Of a stretch of DNA of 47,167 bases, positions 40,868 to 47,147 are shown piece after piece. Position 1 is the first letter of the stretch, and each line of letters starts with the position of its first letter. The notes beneath the pieces were generated by a model. That model had not been told where the DNA came from. It worked only from the letters and a program-made list of their open reading frames with translations, and did not search any database. The position numbers and the translations under genes were made by a program. This DNA comes from an uncultured Oscillospiraceae bacterium (GTDB lineage: Bacteria > Bacillota > Clostridia > Oscillospirales > Oscillospiraceae), in contig CALWXH010000007.1 of the NCBI GenBank assembly GCA_944385465.1, positions 1-47,167 of the forward strand. The letters run 5' to 3'.

Positions 40868-41620
40868 ATGGTACGTCTCATCCTCTCCGGCTGCAACGGC
40901 CACATGGGCCGGGCAGTGGCAAACCTGTGCGATGCCGACCCGGAGCTGGAGGTGGCTGCCGGCATTGACGTGCTGGGCCAGCCCGGCGGCCAGTTCCCGG
41001 TGTACTCCTCCCCCGCCGCCTGCCCCGTTCCGGGGGATGTGCTGGTGGACTTCTCCCACCCCTCCGCCCTGGACGCTCTGCTGGAGTTCTGCCTGGAGCG
41101 GTCCATGCCCGCCGTGCTGGCCACCACGGGCTACTCGGAACAGCAGCTGGGGCAGATCGGCCGGGCGGCCGGGCGCATTCCCGTCTTCCGCTCCGCCAAC
41201 TTCTCCCTGGGGGTCAACCGGCTGAGAGGGCTGGTGCGCCCGGCTGCCGCAGCCCTGGGAGAGGGCTATGACGTGGAGATCGTGGAGCGCCACCACCGGC
41301 GGAAGGTGGACGCCCCCAGCGGCACCGCCCTGATGCTGGCCGCCGCCGCCGCCCAGGCCCTGCCCCAGCAGCCGGAGTATGTCTATGACCGCCACAGCGT
41401 CCGCCAGGCCAGGCAGCCCCGGGAGATCGGCATCTCCAGTGTCCGGGGCGGCACCATTGTGGGCGATCACACGGTGATCTTCGCCGGGCCCGATGAGGTC
41501 ATCGAGCTCAGCCACCACGCCGCCAGCCGGGAGATCTTCGCCGCCGGCGCGGTGCGGGCCGCGAAATTCCTGGCCCGGGCAGACCGGCCTGGCCTGTATG
41601 ACATGTCCTCCCTTCTCTAA
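40868..41620 (+). CDS. dapB: 4-hydroxy-tetrahydrodipicolinate reductase
   Basis: Reduces the DapA product with NAD(P)H. The N-terminal SGCNGHMGRAVANLC is a DapB form of the dinucleotide motif; VDFSHPSALDALLEFCLERS, ATTGYS, and SANFSLGVN follow. The catalytic centre is EIVERHHRRKVDAPSGTALM, matching the HHxxKxDAPSGTA signature. It has 250 residues. The start is the ATG at 40868 with AAAGGAG eight bases upstream. It is the last gene of the asd-dapA-dapB group, ended by a 13-bp hairpin (41627-41656). Confidence 0.97.
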   Translation: MVRLILSGCNGHMGRAVANLCDADPELEVAAGIDVLGQPGGQFPVYSSPAACPVPGDVLVDFSHPSALDALLEFCLERSMPAVLATTGYSEQQLGQIGRAAGRIPVFRSANFSLGVNRLRGLVRPAAAALGEGYDVEIVERHHRRKVDAPSGTALMLAAAAAQALPQQPEYVYDRHSVRQARQPREIGISSVRGGTIVGDHTVIFAGPDEVIELSHHAASREIFAAGAVRAAKFLARADRPGLYDMSSLL

Positions 41621-41626
41621 ACGCAA

Positions 41627-41656
41627 GACAGCCCGCCGGAATCCCGGCGGGCTGTC
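41627..41656 (+). terminator. Hairpin after dapB
   Basis: A 13-bp perfect stem GACAGCCCGCCGG/CCGGCGGGCTGTC (41627-41639 with 41644-41656) with a 4-base loop. The following CCATTGTT is not a good T-tract. Confidence 0.65.
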
Positions 41657-41824
41657 CCATTGTTCAGAAAAGAGAGGGAGGAGTTGTCATCTTCAATGAC
41701 GAGTATAGAATACCACAGCCGCCCGGGAAGTGATGGACAGCTTTTGACCAAATTGTGAACTTTTTTTGAACCCTTCTGTTTTTCCGGGCATTTGTCAATT
41801 CCCGCTTCCCTTTTTCCGCAAATG

Positions 41825-41833
41825 TGATATGAT
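41825..41833 (+). promoter_or_regulatory. Extended -10 promoter of the CoA-disulfide-reductase-like gene
   Basis: TGATATGAT matches an extended -10 (TGnTATGAT), about 50 bp upstream of the start codon. No good -35 box is seen. Confidence 0.45.
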
Positions 41834-41882
41834 GGCCTCAGGAATTCTTTTGGGGCGCGCGCCTCGGGAAGGTGGTATGTCT

Positions 41883-43577
41883 ATGAAAGTCGTCATCGTG
41901 GGCGGGGTGGCCGGAGGGGCCACGGCGGCCGCCCGCATCCGCAGGCTGGACGAGGGGGCCCAGATTGTGGTCTTTGAGCGCTCGGGCTACGTCTCCTACG
42001 CCAACTGCGGCCTGCCCTACTACATCGGCGGGGTCATCACCGACCCCGAGGAACTCACCCTCCAGACCCCGGAGAGCTTCTGGCAGCGGTTCCGGGTGGA
42101 CATGCGGGTGCGCCACGAGGTCACCGCCATCCACCCTGAGAAAAAGGCCGTCACCGTGCGCAATCTGGACACCGGGACGGAATTTGAGGAGCGCTACGAC
42201 AAGCTGCTCCTCTCCCCCGGGGCCAGACCCACCCAGCCCCCGCTGCCCGGGGTGGCGTGCGACCGGCTGTTCACCCTGCGCACCGTGGAGGATACCTTCC
42301 GCATCCGGGAGTTTGTCACACGCCAGCGGCCCCGCTCGGCCATTCTCGCCGGCGGCGGCTTCATCGGGCTGGAGCTGGCGGAAAACCTGCGGGAGCTGGG
42401 GCTGGAGGTCACCATCGTCCAGCGGCCCCGCCATCTGCTCAGCCAGCTGGATCCGGAGATGGCCGCCTTCCTCCACGCCGAGCTGCGCCAGCACGGCGTG
42501 CGCCTGATGCTGGGCCACTCGGTGGAGGGTTTTGCCCCCGCGGAAGGGGGCGTGGAGGTGCTGCTGAAGGACGAGGCGCCCCTCCGGGCGGACATGGTGG
42601 TGCTGGCCATCGGCGTCACCCCGGACACCGCCCTGGCCAAGTCCGCCGGGCTGGAGCTGGGCGTCAAGGGCAGCATCGTGGTGAACGAGCGGATGGAGAC
42701 CTCGCTGCCGGACATCTACGCCGTGGGGGACGCGGTGCAGGTGCGCCACGCCGTCTCCGGCCTGCCCGCCCACATCGCCCTGGCCGGCCCGGCCAACAAG
42801 CAGGGGCGCATCGCCGCGGACAACATCTGCGGCGGGGACAGCCGCTACCCCGGCTCCCAGGGCTCCTGCGTGCTCAAGCTCTTTGCCCTCACTGCCGCCG
42901 CCACCGGGCTGACGGAGACCGCCGCCCGCCAGGCGGGCATCGGCTGCGACAAGGTCTATCTGGCCCCCGCCAGCCACGCCGGCTACTATCCCGGCGGCCA
43001 GATCATGACCATGAAGGTGCTCTTTGAGCAGGGCACCTTCCGGCTGCTGGGCGCCCAGATCGTGGGGGGCGAGGGGGTGGACAAACGCATCGACGTGCTC
43101 TCCGCCGCCATCCACGCCGGGCTGTCCGCCCGGGAGCTGGAGAGTCTGGACCTGGCCTACGCGCCCCCCTATTCCTCCGCCAAGGACCCGGTGAACATGG
43201 CCGGTTTCATGGTGGACAACCTGGCGGACGGCCGGCTGAAACAGTTCTTCTGGGACGAGGTGGACGCTCTGCCCCGGGACGGCTCCATCACCCTGCTGGA
43301 CACCCGCACCCCAGGGGAGTATGCCCGGGGCCACATCGACGGCTTTGTCAACCTCCCCCTGGACGAGCTGCGGGAGCGGCTGGAGGAGATCCCCCGGGAC
43401 AGGCCCGTCTACATCCACTGCCAGACCGGCCTGCGCAGCTATGTGGCCTGCCGCATCCTGGCCCAGCACGGCTACGACTGCTACAACCTCTCCGGGGGCT
43501 ACCGGCTGTACGCCGCCGTGGCAAAGGACCGCGCCCCCTCCCCCGCCGCGGACCTCTGCGGCCGAGAGCGGCCGTGA
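41883..43577 (+). CDS. CoA-disulfide reductase-like flavoprotein with C-terminal rhodanese domain
   Basis: A 564-residue FAD/NAD(P) enzyme. The N-terminal FAD motif KVVIVGGVAGGATAAARIRR is followed by the active cysteine Cys42 in YVSYANCGLPYYIGG, which marks the CoA-disulfide/CoA-persulfide reductase family; the NAD(P) motif is AILAGGGFIGLELAENLREL. The C-terminal ~100 residues are a rhodanese domain with active loop IHCQTGLRSY. The CoADR-rhodanese fusion reduces CoA-persulfide or disulfides and handles sulfane sulfur in anaerobes. The start is ATG 41883, with AGGTGG seven bases upstream; ATG 41877 is nearly as likely. Monocistronic, ended by a long hairpin. trxA lies further downstream, which fits a thiol-redox role but may be coincidence. 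Confidence 0.92.
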   Translation: MKVVIVGGVAGGATAAARIRRLDEGAQIVVFERSGYVSYANCGLPYYIGGVITDPEELTLQTPESFWQRFRVDMRVRHEVTAIHPEKKAVTVRNLDTGTEFEERYDKLLLSPGARPTQPPLPGVACDRLFTLRTVEDTFRIREFVTRQRPRSAILAGGGFIGLELAENLRELGLEVTIVQRPRHLLSQLDPEMAAFLHAELRQHGVRLMLGHSVEGFAPAEGGVEVLLKDEAPLRADMVVLAIGVTPDTALAKSAGLELGVKGSIVVNERMETSLPDIYAVGDAVQVRHAVSGLPAHIALAGPANKQGRIAADNICGGDSRYPGSQGSCVLKLFALTAAATGLTETAARQAGIGCDKVYLAPASHAGYYPGGQIMTMKVLFEQGTFRLLGAQIVGGEGVDKRIDVLSAAIHAGLSARELESLDLAYAPPYSSAKDPVNMAGFMVDNLADGRLKQFFWDEVDALPRDGSITLLDTRTPGEYARGHIDGFVNLPLDELRERLEEIPRDRPVYIHCQTGLRSYVACRILAQHGYDCYNLSGGYRLYAAVAKDRAPSPAADLCGRERP

Positions 43578-43629
43578 CCGGGGCATTGAAATACCAAAGG
43601 GTGGAGGCCGTCCTCCGGGCGGCAGAACC

Positions 43630-43647
43630 CAAAAAGAAAGACACGAC
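43630..43647 (+). repeat. Extra copy of the left arm of the following terminator
   Basis: CAAAAAGAAAGACACGAC occurs here and again at 43657-43674, where it pairs with 43679-43696. The two copies are 27 bases apart. Confidence 0.8.
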
Positions 43648-43655
43648 AGCGAAAC

Positions 43656-43697
43656 TCAAAAAGAAAGACACGACATAAGTCGTGTCTTTCTTTTTGA
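43656..43697 (+). terminator. Terminator after the CoA-disulfide-reductase-like gene
   Basis: A 19-bp perfect stem around the loop ATAA (43656-43674 with 43679-43697), with the TTTCTTTTT on the right arm. Because of the duplicated left arm, the right arm can also pair with the copy at 43630-43647. Confidence 0.85.
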
Positions 43698-43701
43698 ACT
43701 G

Positions 43702-43825
43702 CCAGATCAATCTGGATATTTACAGCTCAGAAGATCCGGCCTTCTGGCCGGCGGCGCTTTTGCGCCGTACAAGCGTTTTGGGCCTTTGGCCCAAAACATT
43801 GGCGCAGGGCGAATTCATTTCGCCC
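43702..43825. repeat. Array of five tight hairpins
   Basis: Consecutive palindromes: CCAGA-TCAA-TCTGG (43702-43715), CCGGCC-TTCT-GGCCGG (43736-43751), CGGCGC-TTTT-GCGCCG (43752-43767), GTTTTGGGCC-TTT-GGCCCAAAAC (43775-43797) and GGGCGAA/TTCGCCC with a 5-base loop (43807-43825). No coding frame is evident. With flanking hairpins on both sides, the whole 43630-43891 gap is made of stem-loops. Confidence 0.75.
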
Positions 43826-43849
43826 GAGCATGTAAAATTTCCCTGGTAT

Positions 43850-43891
43850 CCATAAAAATAACCACACCGTTAGGTGTGGTTATTTTTATGG
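43850..43891 (-). terminator. Terminator of tRNA-Thr
   Basis: A 19-bp perfect stem with loop GTTA (43850-43868, 43873-43891). The CCA end of the tRNA forms the base of the stem. T-rich on the minus strand. Confidence 0.8.
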
Positions 43892-43964
43892 AGCTGGAAA
43901 CGTGACTTGAACACGCGACCTGCTGATTACGAATCAGCTGCTCTACCGACTGAGCTATTCCAGC
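43889..43964 (-). tRNA. tRNA-Thr(CGU)
   Basis: On the minus strand, a 76-base cloverleaf with encoded CCA. The acceptor stem is GCTGGAA/TTCCAGC. The D-arm is AGCTCAGTCGGTAGAGC. The anticodon stem GCTGA/TCAGC encloses the loop TTCGTAA, anticodon CGT, which reads ACG (Thr). The T-arm is GCGTG-TTCAAGT-CACGT. It has its own promoter and terminator. Confidence 0.96.
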
Positions 43965-44008
43965 AGAAATTTGTGCGGCCGCGCCGCAGGGGGCAACGCA
44001 GCTTTGTT

Positions 44009-44037
44009 ATTCTATCATAGCCATTTTCCCCCGTCAA
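44009..44037 (-). promoter_or_regulatory. Promoter of tRNA-Thr
   Basis: On the minus strand: TTGACG (44032-44037), a 17-bp spacer and TAGAAT (44009-44014), 45 bp upstream of the mature tRNA 5' end. Confidence 0.8.
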
Positions 44038-44049
44038 GAGAAAAAACGC

Positions 44050-44078
44050 TTGCTTTCCCCAACCGCACCCCTTATCAT
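44050..44078 (+). promoter_or_regulatory. Upstream promoter candidate for trxA
   Basis: TTGCTT (44050-44055), a 17-bp spacer and TATCAT (44073-44078). It is followed by a GGGGGA-x-TCCCCC hairpin. Confidence 0.5.
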
Positions 44079-44124
44079 AGCGTTATGGGGGAGTCAGTCC
44101 CCCGCCCGCCGGAATTTTTTCTTT

Positions 44125-44166
44125 TGTGACCTGGTCACAGAAACCAGGGCCAGGGTGGGTTATACT
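44125..44166 (+). promoter_or_regulatory. Dyad operator and -10 box of the proximal trxA promoter
   Basis: TGTGACC-T-GGTCACA (44125-44139) is a perfect 7-bp dyad. A good -10, TATACT (44161-44166), follows with no -35 box. The dyad centre falls near -41 of the predicted start, the position used by class II activators. Confidence 0.5.
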
Positions 44167-44199
44167 AATGCCAAATTCAGAATAAAGGAGTTGCTGACC

Positions 44200-44511
44200 A
44201 TGTCAGTCATTCAGATTACCAAGAACAATTTTGAGACCGAAGTGCTCCAGGCCAAGGAGCCGGTCCTGCTGGACTTCTGGGCCCCCTGGTGCGGCCCCTG
44301 CCGGATGCTCTCCCCCGTGGTGGATCAGATCGCCGAGGAGACCGCCGGCGTCAAGGTGGGCAAGGTCAACGTGGACGAAGAGCCCGAGCTGGCCCGCCAG
44401 TTCGGCGTGATGAGCATTCCCACCCTGGTGGTGATGAAGGACGGCAAGCCGGTGGACACCCGCGTGGGCGTTCAGCCCAAGGCCGCCATTCTGGCCATGC
44501 TGGGCCGCTGA
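44200..44511 (+). CDS. trxA: Thioredoxin
   Basis: Small cytoplasmic dithiol reductant of 103 residues. The redox site is Trp30-Cys31-Gly-Pro-Cys34 in WAPWCGPCRM. The cis-proline is in MSIPTLVVMKDG, and the helix-strand order is that of classical Trx. The start is ATG 44200 with AAAGGAG nine bases upstream. Monocistronic, behind what looks like a regulated promoter with a dyad. No thioredoxin reductase is adjacent. A pyrimidine-rich tract (44517-44554) and a hairpin follow. Confidence 0.97.
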   Translation: MSVIQITKNNFETEVLQAKEPVLLDFWAPWCGPCRMLSPVVDQIAEETAGVKVGKVNVDEEPELARQFGVMSIPTLVVMKDGKPVDTRVGVQPKAAILAMLGR

Positions 44512-44556
44512 TTGTTCCCTCTCTCCCCTTTCCCCCTTCTTTCTCTTTCTTTTTGA

Positions 44557-44597
44557 AAGGCGCCCCGGATGGTAAGCAGAGCCATCCGGGGCGCCTT
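44557..44597. terminator. Hairpin between convergent trxA and the patatin-like gene
   Basis: A 16-bp perfect stem AAGGCGCCCCGGATGG (44557-44572) with its complement at 44582-44597. T-tracts on both sides are short, so it may work mainly as a bidirectional block. Confidence 0.7.
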
Positions 44598-44613
44598 CCT
44601 CTTCACGGGCCAT

Positions 44614-45480
44614 TCACAGGTTCAAAAAGCGTTTCAGCTCCTCCAGTCTGCTCTGAAAATCCTGTATCCCCAATTCATACAGCTCCCGCTCCGCCGCTTC
44701 CTTCATGGAATAGGTGCCCACCCGCACCTCCCGGCTGGGGGCGAATACAAAGGCCGTCCCCTCCCGCTCCAGCTCAAAGACCCGGCGCTGATTTTCGGCG
44801 TAGGTGATGTGGCGGCGGTCGATGGCGGAGATGATGGCCGGATAGTTCCGGCAGGCCCTGGCGTACAGAAAGCGCATCCCCTGCGGCTTTCTCACATAGT
44901 CCCTGGGCTTGGACAGGATCACCACCAGCCGGCCGCACCCGTCCTCCAGCGCCCGGTCCACCGGAATCGCGTCGGCGATCCCTCCGTCGTAATAGGGCAC
45001 GCCGTTGAGCTCCACCGGACGGCAGGCGGCGGGAATGGCGCAGGACGCCATCACCAGCCGGTAGTCGTCCTGCCTGAGCGACTCTTTCCCATAGTATTCC
45101 GGCTGGCCCGTGAGGGCGTTGGTCACCACCACCTGATACCGCGCGGGGTGATTCATCAGCGCCTGGAAGTCCAGGGGGTCCTTTCCCGTGGAGTTGGTCA
45201 GGGTCCCATATATGTACTTCAGGCCGAACAGATCGCCCGTCTTTCTCCAGCTCTTCAGGCCGAAGTATTCCGGCTCATGGATATGCTGGGTAAAAAACCG
45301 CAGGTTGCGTCCCCGCTGTCCGGCCAGATAGGACGCCAGATCCCCCGCCCCGCCGGACACGCCGATGCAGTAGTCAAAGGTGATGTGGTGGTCCAGAAAG
45401 GCGTCCAGGATGCCCGCATTGTAGGCGCACTTCATGCCGCCGCCCTCCACCACCAGGCCATATTGTTCTGTGTGTTCCAT
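44614..45480 (-). CDS. Patatin-like phospholipase (RssA/YjjU type)
   Basis: A 288-residue patatin-family lipid acyl hydrolase. The oxyanion loop LVVEGGGMKCAYNAGILDA, the nucleophile Ser42 in GVSGGAG (GxSxG), and the catalytic Asp165 in VPYYDGGIAD make the Ser-Asp dyad complete. It is predicted cytoplasmic or membrane-peripheral; no signal peptide. The substrate is not known, and related bacterial proteins are called YjjU or RssA without clear function. The start is ATG 45480 with GAGGAG nine bases upstream. It follows the tRNA-Ser terminator directly, so its promoter must be near or read through the tRNA-Ser region, which was interrupted by the integrated element. Confidence 0.93.
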   Translation of the reverse strand: MEHTEQYGLVVEGGGMKCAYNAGILDAFLDHHITFDYCIGVSGGAGDLASYLAGQRGRNLRFFTQHIHEPEYFGLKSWRKTGDLFGLKYIYGTLTNSTGKDPLDFQALMNHPARYQVVVTNALTGQPEYYGKESLRQDDYRLVMASCAIPAACRPVELNGVPYYDGGIADAIPVDRALEDGCGRLVVILSKPRDYVRKPQGMRFLYARACRNYPAIISAIDRRHITYAENQRRVFELEREGTAFVFAPSREVRVGTYSMKEAAERELYELGIQDFQSRLEELKRFLNL

Positions 45481-45491
45481 GGCTATGCTCC

Positions 45492-45540
45492 TCAAAAAAG
45501 AAAAGACGCCGGAGCAAGCGATACAAAGCTTGCTCCGGCG
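45492..45540 (-). terminator. Terminator of the original tRNA-Ser gene
   Basis: A 13-bp perfect stem CGCCGGAGCAAGC/GCTTGCTCCGGCG (45507-45519 with 45528-45540) starts right after the tRNA CCA. It is followed on the minus strand by TCTTTTCTTTTTTG. Confidence 0.9.
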
Positions 45541-45597
45541 TGGCGCAGCGGGTGGGATTCGAACCCACGTGCAGTTGCCTGCAAACTGATTTCGAGT
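45541..45597 (-). other. 3' half of tRNA-Ser(CGA): probable attachment-site remnant (attL/attR)
   Basis: On the minus strand this reads the 3' part of a type II tRNA. It starts in the anticodon loop (CTCGAAA, anticodon CGA). Then comes the long variable arm TGCAG-GCAA-CTGCA, T-arm GTGGG-TTCGAAT-CCCAC, acceptor strand CCGCTGC, G and CCA. The 5' half (with GCAGCGG) is missing, and upstream of the loop the bases no longer pair with the anticodon stem. Such half-tRNAs are left behind when an element integrates into the anticodon region of a tRNA gene. The intact tRNA-Ser is expected at the other element end, outside the window. Confidence 0.8.
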
Positions 45598-45751
45598 TTT
45601 CCCGCCGTCTGTTACTTACATGTTTTCTCCTGTCAGTTTCAGTCAGTCTTGTACGCCCGCAAACCCGCATGAAATCTGGGCTTTTTGAAGAAATCGCCCG
45701 AAAATACGGAGGAATCGCCCATCGGTTCCAATCCACGATTTTTCCGCTTTT

Positions 45752-45781
45752 GGAAAGAACTGCGGAAAGAACGGAAAGAAC
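45752..45781 (+). repeat. Three direct repeats GGAAAGAAC near the attachment site
   Basis: GGAAAGAAC occurs at 45752-45760, 45764-45772 and 45773-45781. Direct repeats about 150 bp from the core site are typical of arm-type binding sites for tyrosine integrases or excisionases. Confidence 0.6.
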
Positions 45782-45852
45782 AAAAATGAAAAGGCAATAC
45801 ACGGACAGTTCGAATGCCGACAAAGATTATCAAGATATTGAGGTGTATTGTC

Positions 45853-46458
45853 ATGAAAGAAAACGCAATCAATTGGGACGCCGTTCCCGATGTGATCACC
45901 AAGGATCAGCTGTATCGCATTTGCCACATCAGCAAATCCACCGCCCTGTACCTGCTCCAAAGCGGGAAAATCCCCTGCGAGTACACAGGCAGGAAAACCC
46001 GCTGCTACAAAATCAAAAAGGAGGATGTGATTGCCTATCTGGAAAACCGCAAGGTGTTCCCTGAAAGCTACTCCGCTCCAGCGGGCTGGTACAAAGGCGA
46101 TTATACTGTCCAGATGGAGGAACAGGTTCCCAAAATCGTGCGGGAGCATTTGCGTCTGTATTATACCGAGCTGCTCTCCGACTATCCCGACGTGCTGACT
46201 ACGCAGGTGGTTTCCAAAATCACCGGCTACGGCAAAACTTCAATTAACAACTGGTGCAATCAGGGGCACATCAAGTCTTTCCGGAAAAACAATGTCAACC
46301 ATATTCCGAAGGTCTATTTGGTGGAGTTCTTTTGCTCCACATACTTCCGTACCATCACCCGCAAATCGCCGTGGCACATCCGCACCCTGCAAGGTTTTTC
46401 AAGCTGGCGGAAAATCCGTGACCTGCACACGGCAGACAGCGAAGGAGGTGCGGAGTAA
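45853..46458 (+). CDS. Double helix-turn-helix (excisionase-like) DNA-binding protein
   Basis: A 201-residue protein with two MerR/excisionase-like winged helices. The first is at residues ~16-65: ITKDQLYRICHISKSTALYL, then CEYTGRKTRCYKIKKEDVIA. The second is at ~115-160: TTQVVSKITGYGKTSINNWC, then NQGHIKSFRKNNVNHIPKVY. Excisionases bind arm and core sites of mobile elements and control the direction of recombination. That fits its place beside the tRNA half-site and the direct repeats, but a transcriptional role is also possible. The start is ATG 45853, with GAGGTG seven bases upstream. Its stop overlaps the next start by one base (TAATG), so the two genes are coupled. Confidence 0.75.
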   Translation: MKENAINWDAVPDVITKDQLYRICHISKSTALYLLQSGKIPCEYTGRKTRCYKIKKEDVIAYLENRKVFPESYSAPAGWYKGDYTVQMEEQVPKIVREHLRLYYTELLSDYPDVLTTQVVSKITGYGKTSINNWCNQGHIKSFRKNNVNHIPKVYLVEFFCSTYFRTITRKSPWHIRTLQGFSSWRKIRDLHTADSEGGAE

Positions 46459-46757
46459 TGGCAAATTTCTTAGAAGAGCTGTACTACGGAAATGTTGATC
46501 CGCAGGCCAGAAGTTACCGAAAGGGCAGTCATAATTTTAAGGTTTCAAAAGACATCAACGAGCTGGAAGAAAAGCTGACTGAGCGCTTGAGTGGCGAGGA
46601 GAAGGTGCTATTTCTTGACTTCTGCAATGCCTACGGGGAACTGATGGGCGAAACCGGCCTCGATTCCTTCCTCGTCGGCTTCCGCCTCGGCGCAAAAATG
46701 ATTTTCGATACCTTTTGCAGCGATGACGCTCCGTTTGAAAGCTATCTGAAAGATTAA
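46458..46757 (+). CDS. DUF6809-like small protein
   Basis: A 99-residue acidic protein with the pattern FLEELYYGNVDPQARSYRKG at the N-terminus and a helical rest (NELEEKLTERLSGEEKVLFL, then FLVGFRLGAKMIFD). I recall this layout from small proteins classed as DUF6809, found in mobile elements of gut Firmicutes. Function unknown. The ATG at 46458 overlaps the stop of the two-HTH gene by one base, with GGAGGTG upstream, so they are one operon. A hairpin with a T-rich tail follows at 46767-46807. Confidence 0.7.
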   Translation: MANFLEELYYGNVDPQARSYRKGSHNFKVSKDINELEEKLTERLSGEEKVLFLDFCNAYGELMGETGLDSFLVGFRLGAKMIFDTFCSDDAPFESYLKD

Positions 46758-46766
46758 TCTAAAATG

Positions 46767-46807
46767 AGCCTCCTTTCAGCAGAGCGTGCCGTTGGAGGCT
46801 TATTTTA
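46767..46807 (+). terminator. Terminator after the DUF6809-like gene
   Basis: AGCCTCC/GGAGGCT (46767-46773 with 46794-46800), loop 20 bases, then TATTTTAT. A long loop makes it weaker than the other terminators. Confidence 0.55.
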
Positions 46808-46907
46808 TACCCGATAGGGTGTGTTTAGCCTGCAAGCACATAGATTTATACCTTTTAGGGTATAATATTTATAGTAACGCCTTGACTTTATACCCGTTAG
46901 GGTGTAA
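46805..46907. promoter_or_regulatory. Three 20-bp dyad operators upstream of the HTH gene
   Basis: TTATACCCGATAGGGTGTGT (46805-46824), TTATACCTTTTAGGGTATAA (46846-46865) and TTATACCCGTTAGGGTGTAA (46888-46907) share one pattern, TTATACC-N4/5-AGGGTRTAA. They are spaced 41 and 42 bp apart, about four helical turns. The third lies exactly between the -35 and -10 boxes of the HTH gene promoter. This is a classic layout for a cooperative auto-repressor. Confidence 0.85.
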
Positions 46908-46910
46908 AAT
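46882..46910 (+). promoter_or_regulatory. Promoter of the HTH gene
   Basis: TTGACT (46882-46887), a 17-bp spacer that is almost wholly operator 3, and TAAAAT (46905-46910). Confidence 0.8.
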
Positions 46911-46943
46911 AAATGAAGATTTATATTGAGGAGGCGAAGCACC

Positions 46944-47147
46944 ATGAATAAGATTGCCGCATTTATCAAAGAAAACCGAAGAGCCGCCGGACTGACGCAG
47001 GAGGAGTTTGCCGCCCGCAGTGGGCTGGGGCTTCGCTTTATCCGAGAACTGGAGCAAGGAAAAGAAACAGTTAGAATGGATAAGGTCAACGCCGCTCTTG
47101 CCATGTTCGATATGGAAGCCGTCCCCGGCAGAAAGGATGATAAATAA
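46944..47147 (+). CDS. Small HTH regulator (possible HipB-like antitoxin)
   Basis: A 67-residue Xre/Cro-type HTH protein. The helix-turn-helix is at residues ~18-37: LTQEEFAARSGLGLRFIREL; then EQGKETVRMDKVNAALAMFD. The size and the following coupled gene match HipB-type antitoxins, where HipB represses its operon through dyad operators. The three dyads upstream agree with that. The start is ATG 46944, with GAGGAGG eight bases upstream. Its stop overlaps the next ATG by one base (TAATG). A phage-type repressor or plain regulator cannot be ruled out, as the partner is cut by the window. Confidence 0.85.
   Translation: MNKIAAFIKENRRAAGLTQEEFAARSGLGLRFIRELEQGKETVRMDKVNAALAMFDMEAVPGRKDDK

Noticed and set aside
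41696-41758. 24-codon small frame with GGAGGAG upstream, after dapB
   Set aside because: TTG or ATG spacing is poor, it has no hydrophobic or conserved look, and it falls in the gap before the next promoter.
44517-44554. Pyrimidine-rich tract after trxA as a functional element
   Set aside because: It is a simple CT run in a terminator region between convergent genes. I see no structure or conserved signal in it.
45541-45630. Complete tRNA-Ser gene
   Set aside because: The acceptor 5' strand, D-arm and 5' side of the anticodon stem are missing; the sequence upstream of the anticodon loop does not pair.
45540-45680. Open frame with GFEPT-like text on the + strand over the tRNA-Ser remnant
   Set aside because: It is the translation of the antisense tRNA sequence, a well-known spurious protein.
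45752-45781. CRISPR array
   Set aside because: The repeats are 9 bases with 0-3 base spacing; no spacers and no cas genes. Nothing else in the window looks like an array.
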